Of a DNA stretch of 64,000 nucleotides, positions 12,901 through 25,447 are shown piece after piece. The stretch is taken from the NCBI GenBank assembly GCA_022414725.1, contig CM039464.1, positions 868,001-932,000 of the forward strand, given 5' to 3'. Made by a program: the position numbers and the translations under genes. The notes beneath the pieces are model-generated. The model ran no database searches. It saw nothing but the letters and a program-made list of their open reading frames with translations, and was not told where the DNA came from. Position 1 is the stretch's first letter. Each line of letters begins with the position of its first letter. The stretch comes from Microglena sp. YARC (lineage: Eukaryota > Chlorophyta > Chlorophyceae > Chlamydomonadales > Chlamydomonadaceae).

Positions 12901-15900
12901 ATCCAGACTTCACCCAACAAGTACAAAACACACACTTAACTCTAACTCCATCCCACTACACCAACCTATCCCCCCCACACCACCCAACCCACCCGCCCAA
13001 CCTACTCTACTTCCACCCCATCAAACAAAACCCCCGCTGACCCCCACACCCCACACCCCGTCTAAACCCACCCCATAGACCAATGCAGAAACACGACCAG
13101 GCACCCACCCAATGCAATACTGACCAAGTGAGTGGCTGAATGGATTTACCCACGGGTTGCTGTGTTTCAGGTGTGATTGTCAGCAACCAGTGTCAGTACC
13201 CACACCATTCCTTGGAACTCACCACCCATATGGGACAAAGCATACAATCAATTACCAGTGCACGAAGGTGAATGCGTGGCAAAGCCCTTGTAAAAGGCAG
13301 GTAAGTGGTGGACCATAATACATGAGAGGACCCTGGACTCACGCCACCGTTAGTGTTAAAAAGGTTGATAGGTTACACAGTTAAGGGTTCTAGTTTATGT
13401 TTAGAGGTTGAGCGAGTTAAACACTTTGGTTTGTATACTAGGGTTAAGGAAATTTTATGGGTATATGTAGGTGGGTGAGAGCAGTGTCTATTTGTTTTTT
13501 GGTAGAGCCCACTTCATCATGACAACCAATAATAATGCCTTGTGTCAAAGCTTGGCTATCGTAATCTCAGGGGGGAATGTGTATGGATTCCAGGAATGCT
13601 TGGTTTGGGCATTTGTGCATGCTGCACCCTTTGAAACATGATACTACACATCGATTCCAGCGATTCTAAGGCATTGTGCTTTTATGTGAATTGGCCTCTT
13701 GTAAAAGGCTAACATTGTAACAACTACAGTTCCACTTTCCCTTGCTTGTATCTCTGTCATGGGAATCATACAATTCAATGATCTAGTCCAAATGGCCTAA
13801 ACGTACCGCTTGGGAAACCAGTATGCGGGCATTTTATATACTGATAGAGTCTGGCTAGCATAGGTACCGCACAACAAGACCGGTAGGAGGGGGGGCAGAA
13901 CACGGCAAGGGGCAAGAAAAAAACCCGCAGCGCAGTGTGAAGCGCTTCATGTGTGCATTGCACATCGCCTAGTTGCGTGATAGTTACGAGGGGGCATAGG
14001 GAGTGGTGCAACTACATAAGCTCTCTTAATATTACCTTGGATCAGCATCCACATTGGCTTTTGGCTTCTGATCAATGCAGGGCTGCACGTAAAATCTCAG
14101 TGTAACCAATTGCGGCCAAGTGCAGGGCTGTTCTCCAAACAGCCCCCCGAGGTAGGAACAATGCAAGATATCCTATGTGACTCAGTTTTACCATAGTCGT
14201 CCACTCTCCTGATGTGCAAGCGAATTGTCCATTTCATCAACCAAGGCTGCATCAACCACACAAACACAGTCTTTAGTATGTAGGATAACAAACAGATTAA
14301 GCACGATCGCTGACAAAAGGCTCGGAACCAACAATTGGTATAATCTTGTTTGGTGCTTGTTAAATCTGCCATGTATGTAGGCATGGCTGTCAGCCTTGTT
14401 TGATGAAATGGACATTCAGATAGGCCCCCCTACAAGACATGATTCGTTGGTGCCTGCTGGTACTTCAAGGAGAGTGGCGCACAGGACTTGAATCCTACTC
14501 AAAAGCAAGAACGAAAACATCCCCCATGAAAACTGAGTGAGTGAATGACTGACTGAACTTAATGGTGGTGGTTGAGTGGAGTGTGAGTGAGAGAGTGGCA
14601 GGGAGGGACGGTGGGAGGGTGGAGGGAGAAGGGAGGAGCGGAGGAGGGAGGTTGCATTTGGATTATCATCATTTCCAAGCAACCAAAGACTGCTACCACG
14701 TCATCACTTTGACTGTACCTAAAAGGATGACATGGACGTACCATCCCACCAGACACCAACCCAAACCCACAATCAAATAGCGCCTCACTCCACCACCCTC
14801 GCGGCCTCCCCACTCATAAAACTCAATCCCCGCAACATCCCCCCCACAAAAAAAGGCTATCATCGCTTCCGATTCACTTTCGTACTGCGTCCCCACCACC
14901 ATTTGCCCAGCAAGACTCACAGGTTGCGCGACTTCACTCGGTGCTGCTATCTCCTATCCATGGCCTGGTGGCCTAGTGTCGATGACCCTAGTGCATAGTG
15001 TCGCCGCGGTGTTCTGCTTTGCTTCTTCTACCCCCCCTTCCCCCCCCCCCTCACCGCCCGAGCCCCCCTCCCTTTCTTTGCATTATCGACCCTCATCAAA
15101 TGCCCTGTCTTGCCTGCTCGTGTTTTTGCTGGCTAAATCATAGCCGTCAAAACGAAATGTTGTTCAGCGATCCGTAGGCATTGTGCTTATGTGTTGCTTA
15201 TGTGTGGCCTCTTGTAAAGCTGAACGTTGTTACAACTACAGTTTCCCTCTCCTTGCCTTTGTATCTCTGTCATGGGAATAACCCGGCAGCCAGTTTAAGC
15301 GGCGTTCATGTGTGCATGCAATTGTTGCATGATAGTTACAGGGGGCATAGGAAGTTCGTGCAACTACCATAAGCTACTCAATATTACCTTGCTCTTGCAA
15401 ACTGCTTTCCACATTGGCTTCTTCCTGCGCTTCTCTCTGCGCGCACACACTCAGTGTGACCACACGCGTGCGGCCCAGTGCAGGCTGTCCACACCATTCT
15501 GCGAGGTATGGGAACAATGTTAAGTGTCTAGATAAAACCAGAGGTTGTGCAAGCCGCGTGCAGTTAATACATGCTAACCAACAGATCTGTGTGCTAGCAT
15601 CGGTGTGTTGAACCATACCTAGGGTGCACATGTATGTAGGCATGCTGTCAGCCTTGTTAGATGAAAATGGGACATTCAGATAGGCCTACAGTAAGTAACC
15701 CGTGAAGATGACTGGTGCCATGCGCCTGCGTACTTCAGCCCGGAGAGTGGCGCACGACGACATTGATATCTACTCAAAAGCAAAAACAAAGAGTAAAAAA
15801 CATGGACTGCCACCATGAAAAAATTAGTGTGCAAAGTGACTGAATGGGTGGGTGGGTGAGTGAGAGGGAGAGAAGGAAGGGAGGGAGGAGGGAGGTATTG

Positions 15901-18900
15901 CACATCAGGATTATCATACATTTTCCATTAAGTAACAAAACTGATACCACGTCATCACTTTGACTGTACCTAAAAAGGATGACATGGGACATTTACCATC
16001 CCACCACACATCCAAGGCCCCAAACCACAATCAATAGCGCCGTCGCCCACCAACCTCGCACCTGCCCCAACTCATACAACCAATCCCAGCATCCCTTACA
16101 GAAAAACAAAAACATCAAACGAAGTACACAAAATACCAAACACACAAACACAACAAAACCACCCCCGCCAACCCTACCCCTATGTCACCCCCACCCCCAC
16201 TTCACCTCACCCCACGTACAAAACATCCCTACAAACCCCAACCCTTCCCCAACCATACCCCCCCCACACCACCACAAACAAACCCATCCCGACTTCCAAC
16301 CCCACGAAGTACAAACCCACTCTTAACCCTACCCCCACCCCACTCCAACAACCCATCACCCCACCCCCCCACCCCCCCCCCGTCTACCCCCCACCCCATC
16401 CCCCCGCTCACCTCCCGTTCTAAAACCCACCCCCATAGACCAATGCAGAAACACGACCAGGCACCCACCCAATGCAATACTGACACAGTAAGTGGCTGAA
16501 TGAATTTACCCACGGGTTGCAGTGTTTTAGGTGTGATTGTCAGCAACCAGTGGCAGTACCCCCACCATTCCTTGGAACGTCACTCTGCCCATATGGGACA
16601 AAGCATACAATCATTACCCACGAAGGTGAATGGTGGCCAAAGCCCTTGTAAAAGCAGGAATGGTGGTGGGACCATAATACATGAGAGGACCCTGGACTCA
16701 CGCCACCGTAGTTAATAGGTTGATAGGTTACACGGTTAAGGGTTCTAGTTTATTTTAGGGTGGTTAACAATTTGGTGTACAGGGTTAAGGGTATAGGGTG
16801 GTGAGCAGTGTTTTTGGTAAGCCCACTTCATCATGACAACCCAATAACAATGCTTGTGTCAAAGCTTGGCTATCGTAATCTCAGGTGTGGGAAATTTGTA
16901 TGGATTCCAGATGCTTGGTTTGGGCATTGTGCATGCTGCACCCTTTGAAAACATGATACTAAATGTGCCAGTGATCCGAAGGCGATGTCCTTCTGTGTTA
17001 AGCATTGTGCTTCTGTGTTGACTACTTGTAAAAGCTAACGTTGTAACAACTACAGTACCTCTCCTTGCCTTGTATCTCTGTCATGGGAATCATACAATTC
17101 AATGATCCAGTCCAAATGGCCTAAACGTACCGCTTGGGAAACCAGTATGCGGGCATTTATATATATAGTCCGGCTAGCATAGGTACCGCACACAAGACTG
17201 GTAGGAGGGCGGCGAAACACAGCGAGGGCAAGAAAAAAAACACGGCAGCCAGTGTGAAGCGCTTCATGTGTGCATGCACATAGTTGCGTGATAGTTACAA
17301 GGGGGGGCATAGGAGTGGTTGCAACTACCATAAGCTCTCAATATTACCTTGGACTCAGCATCCACATTGGCTTTGGCTTCTATCAATGCACGCACACACT
17401 CAGGGTGACCGTTGCCTGCGGCATAGTGCAGGGCTGTTCTCCCATCCTGCGAGGTAGGAACAATGCAAGTGTCTAGAAACCATAGGTTGTGCAAGCGGTG
17501 CATGTTAATACATACCAACCAACAGACTGTGTGCTACCATCAGTGTGTTGATTCCATACCTATGGTGCACATGTATGAAGGCATGCTGTCAGCCTTGTTT
17601 GATGAAATGGGACATTCAGATAGGCCCCTACAAGTAACCCATGACTGGGTTGCCTGCCTGCGTACTTCAGGAGAGTGGCGCACGACTTGAATCCTACTCA
17701 AAAGCAAAAACACAAAATATCCACCCATGAAAACTGAGTGAGTGAGTGATTGATTGAACGGGTGGGTGAGTGAGAGGGTGGGTGGGAGGGAGGAAGGAGG
17801 TTGCATAAGGATTATCATCATTTCCCAGAAACCAAAGACTGCTACCAGGTCATCTCTTTGAATGTCCCTAACAGGATGACATGGGATATACCATCACCAC
17901 ACACCAACACAAACCCACAATCAATAGCGCCCCGCCCCACCAACCTCGCACCTCCCCACTCATATAAACCAATCCCAACATCCCAACAGAATAAAATAAA
18001 GACAATCCCATCAAACTTAGCACACATACCCCCCCCCCACCCCCCCCACCACCCCCCACACACACCGTCTAAAACCACCCCCATAGACCAATGCAGAAAC
18101 ATGACAAGGCACCCACCAATGCATACTGGCAAAGTGAGTGGCTGAAATGAATTACTTACCCATGTAATATTGATAAAAGAAATCATAGCGACCCACTCCA
18201 CCACACAAACCACCCCACTAACCAACCCCAGCAACCGAATCCTACAACCTCAACCACAAACCAAACTCACCAACACCTCCAACGCAACAAACGCACTGGA
18301 TACCACCAACACCAACACCCCAACCCGCCACCAATACCACTAACTCAACACCAACAACCTTACCAACAGCCACTAACACAATTATACCAACCACCCCCAA
18401 CCCTATTTCAACCACCCCCTACCCCACCATCCCACCCCACGTACACCCCATGGCCACCCTTTTCCAGACACACACATACTTACACCACCCACCCCATACC
18501 ACCTCCCACTGACACCCCCACTAGCATCCCCCAAACCACCACCCACCAAACCTAACCAACCACCACAAACAAACCAACATCCTCACCAACCCAGACCAAC
18601 TTATCCCCCTCTCCACACCCCACACACCCCACCCACCCCACCACACACCCAATGCAGATAACAAAGGTTAGCATAACATAATGGTGCACGTAATAATAAC
18701 AGCATACTGCACTCAATTCAACACAATAAGCAGTCAAACCTGCCATGAATGGTAGTCAGTTTGTCACATAATGGTTCATGTCTCTCCAGAACCTCCTTAA
18801 AAGCCAGGCCGGTCACACAGGGCCAACAAGGAGCAGCCCCCCCACACAGACACACCCGCACGCACACACACACAAACAGCAGAGTTGTATTCCTTAGCCA

Positions 18901-21900
18901 ACATGGAAAGAAAATTGTGCGCTGGTACTAAACGTGCTTTTTGTTGGCAACATATGGGGGAGGTCATGCATGCTGATACTAGCATTTAAAGCCCAAATCC
19001 TTACCAATATCACTGGTGGTGTTATCACTGGAGGTGAGAGACCATTAAACAGCGGGTGAGAAGCAAACTTACCGAATTCCCCAAAGGAATGTAGTCAACT
19101 GGGGCCTTCCTCTTCAAGAGTGACAAGGTCCCAGCAGCATCTCCTTCCTCGGCTGCTTTATTCAGACTCTGACGATCGGCATCTGGCCATCTACGTATGG
19201 CCGCTAACTCTGCCTGCATGTGTAAATGTGATGTGTATATGTGGATGTGCAAGAGGGATTTGGGGGTACAGGATGTGGGGGTGGGGGTATATTGAAGGTT
19301 GGGGTTTGGAGGGTTTGGGGGGTTTGGGGGGGGGGGGGGGGGGGAGGGGGGGCATCTGTGACTGTAAACATTATCATGTAGGGGCAGATGCATCATAGTA
19401 CACAGTAGTGTGTGAGTGTTACTTGTGTGCATGGGCACTGCTCCCAAAGTGTGTGTATGGACAATGGTGTATGACGTTACAATCCAGGGGTATGCCAAAC
19501 TGACTGTAGGGAATTGACCAACCATAGCAGGAGGGGCCAAGACAAAAAAACACTGATGAACGGGGGAAAAAGTTGTATCGACGGGGGCCCTGAGTTAGTG
19601 ATACAGTGAAAATTTGATTATACAAATATAATTGTATCATCATCCCAAATGGGATGATAATTTGTGTGCTATTATTATCGCATTTTCAAATAAATCTTAG
19701 ATTTCCTTCTGCAGGGCACAGCTTCCCCAGTATGTCTGGCCAATGATACATGGAAGTCATTGGTACATTTGAGCGGAGGTAGGATATGTATGGATTTATA
19801 CTTGCCTCTGCTGCCTTGATGTCTGCTAATGCCTTGGTGGCTGCTTCCCTGTCGGCTGCTGCCATGATGGCTGCTGACTTCTCCCCTTCTGAAATATCGC
19901 CGTGTAGGGTGCTGAAAAACTGCCTTTTCGGCTTCTGTTATATGTATGAAAGGGAGGTGGGGGGGTGGGTGGGAGGGCATCATTTTAGGATGTGTGTGTG
20001 TGGTGGGGGGGGATGGGGGAGGTGTGGTTGGTTTGTACCTTGTGCTTTTTTTTCGGGGCTAGGTGGGTGGGTGGGTGGGTGGGGGTATCTGTGACTGTGA
20101 CAGTACATTATAATGTAAGAATATTCATACATCCATTCATGTGCATGTTATTTATACTTGCCATCTTGGCTGCTTCCCTGTCGGCTGCTGCTTTCCTGTC
20201 GGCTGCTGCTTTCCTGTCGGCTGCTGCTGCCTTGGTGGCTGCTTCCTTGTCGGCTGCTACTTTCCTGTCGGCTGCTGCTTCCCTGTCGGCTGCTGCTTTC
20301 CTGTCAGCTGCTGCTGCCTTGGTGGCTGCTTCCCTGTCGGCTGCTGCTTTCCTTTCGGCTGCTGTTGCCTTGGTGGCTGTTTCCCTGTCGGCCGCTGCTT
20401 TCCTTTCGGTAGCTGCTGCCTTGGTGGCTGCTTCCCTGTAGGCTGCTGCTTTCCTTTCGGTTGCTGCTGCCTTGGTGGCTGCTTCCCTGTCGGCTGCTGC
20501 TTTCCTTTCGGCTGCAGCTACCTTGGTGGCTGCTTCCCTGTCGGCTGTTGCCTTGTTGGCAGCTTCCTATAAAGACAATATGCGGGGAACAGGGGTTTAC
20601 TACGGCTTGAGTCCAAAGCTGTAGGGCGAAACAAAACAGACTGAGTCCAAAACGTTGAAATATTTATGAAGGGTAGGTGGGGTGGGGAGGGGGTGTAACT
20701 CTTCCTGCATGCGTCTAGGATGTGTGAGTGGAGATAGATGAAGTGCGTGTGGGGGTGGTGTGGGATGGGGAGGTGTGGTTGGTTTGTACGTTGGGCTTTT
20801 TTTCGGGGCTGGGGTGGGTGGAGTGGGTGGGTGGGGTGGGGGGGTGGAGTGGGGGTGGGGGGAGGGGGGGTATCTGTGACTGTGACAGCATACCGTACGC
20901 GCCTTAAGTAATGGCAAACTGTTTGGCAAACGAACCTTTGCCAAACCGGATTAGGGATCCAGCTTGAGACCACTCAAGGTGGTTGGCCTTTGCCAAGTTA
21001 CGGTTACCATGGTACTCTGTCTACTAAGCCCTAGCAAGTTAAATGTTCTTGATTTGAGTAGCTACCTGTTTTCATTTTCAGCAAGGTTGGGCAGACAAAT
21101 TTGTGAATATGTACTTGACCTTGAACTTGGTTACATGGCTCCAGCCAGCAATTTGGCTGGCTGGAGCCATGTACCGGTCTGGTTACTAAGCCCTAGCAAG
21201 TTAAATGCTCCTGATTTTAATTGTTACATGGTCTTACAGAAAGCTTGGGCAGACTACTTGGTGAACTTGTAACAAGGAAATGTAACAAGAACATAAGACC
21301 ATTTGCCAACTGGATTTCAGGTCTGAGCTTGAGACAGTCAAAGCCACAGACCCCTTTGCCAAGTTAGGTTTGCCATGCTTTTCTGAGACCCACATTTAGG
21401 GGGAAATGTAATTTGCCAATACTTCATCTTGCCAATACTTAAGGCGCTATTATAATGTAAGGATATGCATTCATGTGCATGAGCTACTAGTGTGTATGGG
21501 AACTGCTACCGAAGTGTGTGTGAGCACCGCAACTTGTGTGTAGATGCACTGGTGTATATCGTTACAGTCCAGGGTTAGGCTAAAAGCTGAAGGGAATTGC
21601 CCAACCATGTAGTACCATATTTCCTTTTGAAGGGCACTGCTTCCAAAGTATGTATGTACAATGATACATGGATGTCACTTGTGCATGTGAGCAGAGCTAG
21701 GATGTGTATAGAGGTTTACTTGCCTCTGCTGCCTTGACAGCTGCTTCCCTGTCGGCTGCTTTCCTGTCGGCTGTTGCCTTGTTGGCAGCTTCCTATAAAG
21801 ACAACAGGCAGTGAACAGGGGATTACTACGGCTTGAGTCCAAAGCTGTAGGGAAAAACAAAACAGACAGAGTCCAAAAAGATGAAATATTTATCAAGGGG

Positions 21901-23195
21901 AGGTGGGGTGGGGTGGGGGTGTAAATCTTCCTGCATGCGTCTAGGATGTGTGAGTGGAGGTAGAGAAAGTGTGTGGGGGCGTAGTGGGCGTTCATTCATG
22001 TGCGTGTACCATATGTGCTGTCAGCGTTTGGCCGGTAGGCAAGTGTTTGAATATTCATCCATGTGTGTGCATGTACTACTTTGGGGCACATGCTCCCAGC
22101 CTTGCTTGATGACGTAAAGTTACCCAAAACAAGTTTGCCGGTGCCCTTACTTTAGCTCCCCACTGATACCACACCTACCCCCACCAACAACATCAAGCAA
22201 CTTACCAACCCCCCTTTCAACCCAAACTCATCATTCCACCCTCACTTACACCCCGTCCCCACTCACACCAACCACCCCACCAACAACATCAAGCGACTTA
22301 CCATCCCCCCTTTCAACCCAAACTCATCATTCCACCCGTACTTACACCCCGTCCCCACTCACACCAACCCACCCCCACCAACAACATCCAGCGACTTACC
22401 ATCCCCCCTGTCAACCCAAACTCATCATTCCACCGTACTTACACCCCCGTCCCCACTCACACCAACCCACCCCCACCAACAACATCAAGCGACTTACCAT
22501 CCCCCCTGTCAACCCAAACTCATCATTCCACCCTCACTTACACCCCCGTCCCCACTCACACCAACCCACCCCCACCAACAACATCAAGCGACTTACCATC
22601 CCCCTGTCAACCCAAACTCATCATTCCACCTCACTTACACACCCGTCCCCACTCACACCAACCCACCCCCACCAACAACATCAAGCGACTTACCACCCCC
22701 CTATCAACCCAAACTCATCATTCCACCCTCACTTACACCCCCGTCCCCACTCACACCAACCCACCCCAATTTAGCATATTACATGCTGTGCTAGCAGCCA
22801 CCAAATGCCAATAACTCTATGTGCAAGTGATGCATGCTTAACTCTTAGCATTGGCATTTGGCCCTTTTCGGCCGCCTCTAACTCTGCCTTTATGTGTTTA
22901 TGTGCATGTGCCAATGGGATAAGGGGTACAGTATGTGGGGATGGGGGTAGAGGACGTGGGGGCACTGGTACTTTGTGCGTTTATGTGTATGTGTGTGTCT
23001 ATGTGTGTGTGTGTGTGTGTGTTGTGGGTGTGGGTGGGTGGGTGGGTGGGTAGGGGGGGGCTTATTGGAGGCTGGAGTTTTAGGGCTTTGAGTTTACGTG
23101 TGTTGGTGTTGGTGTGTTGGTGATGGTGTGCTAGTGTGCTGGGTTTATTTGGGTTTGTTCTGTTTGGGTCAGCTTGATGTGTGTGTGTTTGCGTG

Positions 23196-23241
<46 letters not shown>

Positions 23242-25366
23242 CTCTACCTGTGACTGTAACAGTACGAAAGTGTGTGTTGTCCTACATTGGTTCATGTGCA
23301 TGTGATACTTGTGTGTATGAGCACTGCAACCAAAGTGTATGAGCACCACATGTTTTGTGTACGGGCACTGGCATATGTTGTTTAGTCTAGGGGTAGGCTA
23401 AAACGGCTGTATGCAAATGTCCAACCATGGCAGGAGGGGCTAAGACGAAAATATCACTGATGAATTGAACCCCATACAGTAGTTATATCCACGGGGGTCC
23501 TGAGTTAGTCCTGCAGTGATGATATGATTATACAATTATAATTGTGTCAGCCCAAATGGGATGATAATTTGTGTGCGACTGTTGTCAAACACAAAATCGG
23601 ATCGCATTTTCATAATATATCGTATAATACATTTCCACATGCAGGACAATGCTTCCAAAGCGTGTCTGGCCAATGATACATGGAAGTCAGTGAGACATGT
23701 AAGCGGTGCTAGGATGTGTATGGAGTTCTACTTGCCTTCTTGGCTGCCTTCTTGACTGCTGCCTGCCTGGCTGCTGCCATCTTGGCTTCTGCCTCTTTGG
23801 CTGCTTCCTCCATGGCTGCCTTAGCTTCTTCCTCCTTGGCTGCCTGAGCTTCTTCCTCCTTGGCTGCCTTAGCTTCTTCCTCCTTGGCTGCCTTAGCTTC
23901 TTCCTCCTTCGCTTCTTTCTCCTTGTCTGCCTCCTTGGCTTCTCCCTTCGAGGCTGCTGCGCCCTTGGCTTCTGACTACAGAAACAATATGCAGGGGATT
24001 GGGTTTTACTACGGGGTGAGTCCAAAGCTTAAAGCCTTAAGGGAAAAAAACAGGCGGAGTCCCAAAAGTTGAACTATTTATGAAGGGGAGGTGGGGTCAA
24101 AAGGGATAGGGGCGGTAACTCTTCATGCATGCTTGCATGATGCGTGGGGGGGGGGTAAGGGAGGTGTGGGAGTGGGTCGTGGGAGTGGAGGAGCTTGGGA
24201 TGGTTTGGATTTTTTTATGTGTGTTTGTGTGTGTGTGGGTGGGTGGGTGGTGGGGTGTGGTGTCGGTGTGGGTGTGGGGTGTGGGTGTGGGGGGGTGGGG
24301 CTGTGACTGCTACAGTAAGTACATGTGTTTGTATTATTACATTCATTTATGTGCATGTGCTATATGTGATGCCAGCGATGCCGGCTGTTATGCAAGTGTG
24401 TGTATATTACCCCATATGTGTACATGTGCTACATGTGGCCACATGCTGCCAGCCTTGCTTGATGAGATAAACATTTTAGATATGCACGTACTAGTTACCC
24501 ATTATTCAGTTGCCTGCTCGCTTAATTTAGAAGAGTGGCGCATTGCTTGGATCCTACTCTAAATACAAAACTACCACCAGTTGGAATACTGATAAAGGGA
24601 TTTAATGAGTGAGGGAGGGAGGCTTCTGAAGGATTGTTTTCATTCCCCAAGCAACCAAAGACCGCAACCAGGTCATCACTTTGAATGTCACTTACAAGGA
24701 TCACATGGGACCTACCATCCCACCACCAAACCAAACCAAAACCACAATCAATAGCACCCCACTCCACTAACACCCACCCCACCCCCACCAACTAAATCAA
24801 CCCCAACAAACCTAACCCAAAACCACGAAACCAAGCACCCTAAATCGCACCAACACCAACCCCCAACCCAACACCACCAGCCAGCCATTGCCAACCCAAT
24901 CCACCTCTCATTCCAACCAACCCCAGTTACACCCCTATCTAACTAACACAACCCTACTTACACCCCCACCCCATCCAACCAGCCCATAGCAACACACCCA
25001 CTTACATACCCCCAACACCCACCCACCCACCCACCCACACGCACACACACCAACAACCCCATCAACAACACCCCACCCCGACTTGCAAGCCAACACCCAC
25101 CACTACCAACCCACCCCAACGTAACCCCCCACCTCCACAAACCTTCACCCACCCACCACCCCCAACCCCACAACTCCAAACCCGCTCCTACACTCCACAC
25201 CCATCCCCGCCCCCACCCCAACAAACCCACCGTGACAACAACCCCACTTCCACCCCCAACAACCCCACCCCCATCAACCCACCAACCCATCCCCACCTAC
25301 ACCCACACCACCTCCCCTACTTACAACCCCACACCATACAACCAACCCTTACTGATATCCCCACTT

Positions 25367-25447
<81 letters not shown>

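Larger units (their letters stand above)
8504..18170 (-). repeat. Tandem array of ~2.1-kb units, each with one ankyrin exon
   Basis: Ankyrin exons (minus strand) begin at 9801, 11904, 14036, 15388 and 17348. A shared word, GATTGTCAGCAACCAGTG, falls at about 9026, 11100, 13176 and 16538. Full units are therefore about 2.1 kb, and the unit holding the 15.4-kb exon is shortened. Each unit also contains a GAGT/GAGG-rich tract (about 10204-10265 and 12292-12400), C/A-rich stretches with CA microsatellites (10640-10662, 12745-12770), and a well-kept ~120-bp module (for example 12137-12255 and 17585-17700). That module recurs, more diverged, at 24445-24555. Units around 13-16 kb carry many small indels and unrelated inserts (14166-14350, 14845-15180). 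Confidence 0.75.

Noticed and set aside
20141..20572. Plus-strand Cys/Gly-rich ([10 protein letters not shown]) and Leu/Arg-rich frames
   Set aside because: Antisense shadows of the alanine-rich coiled-coil exon; the minus frame has matching splice sites and phase.
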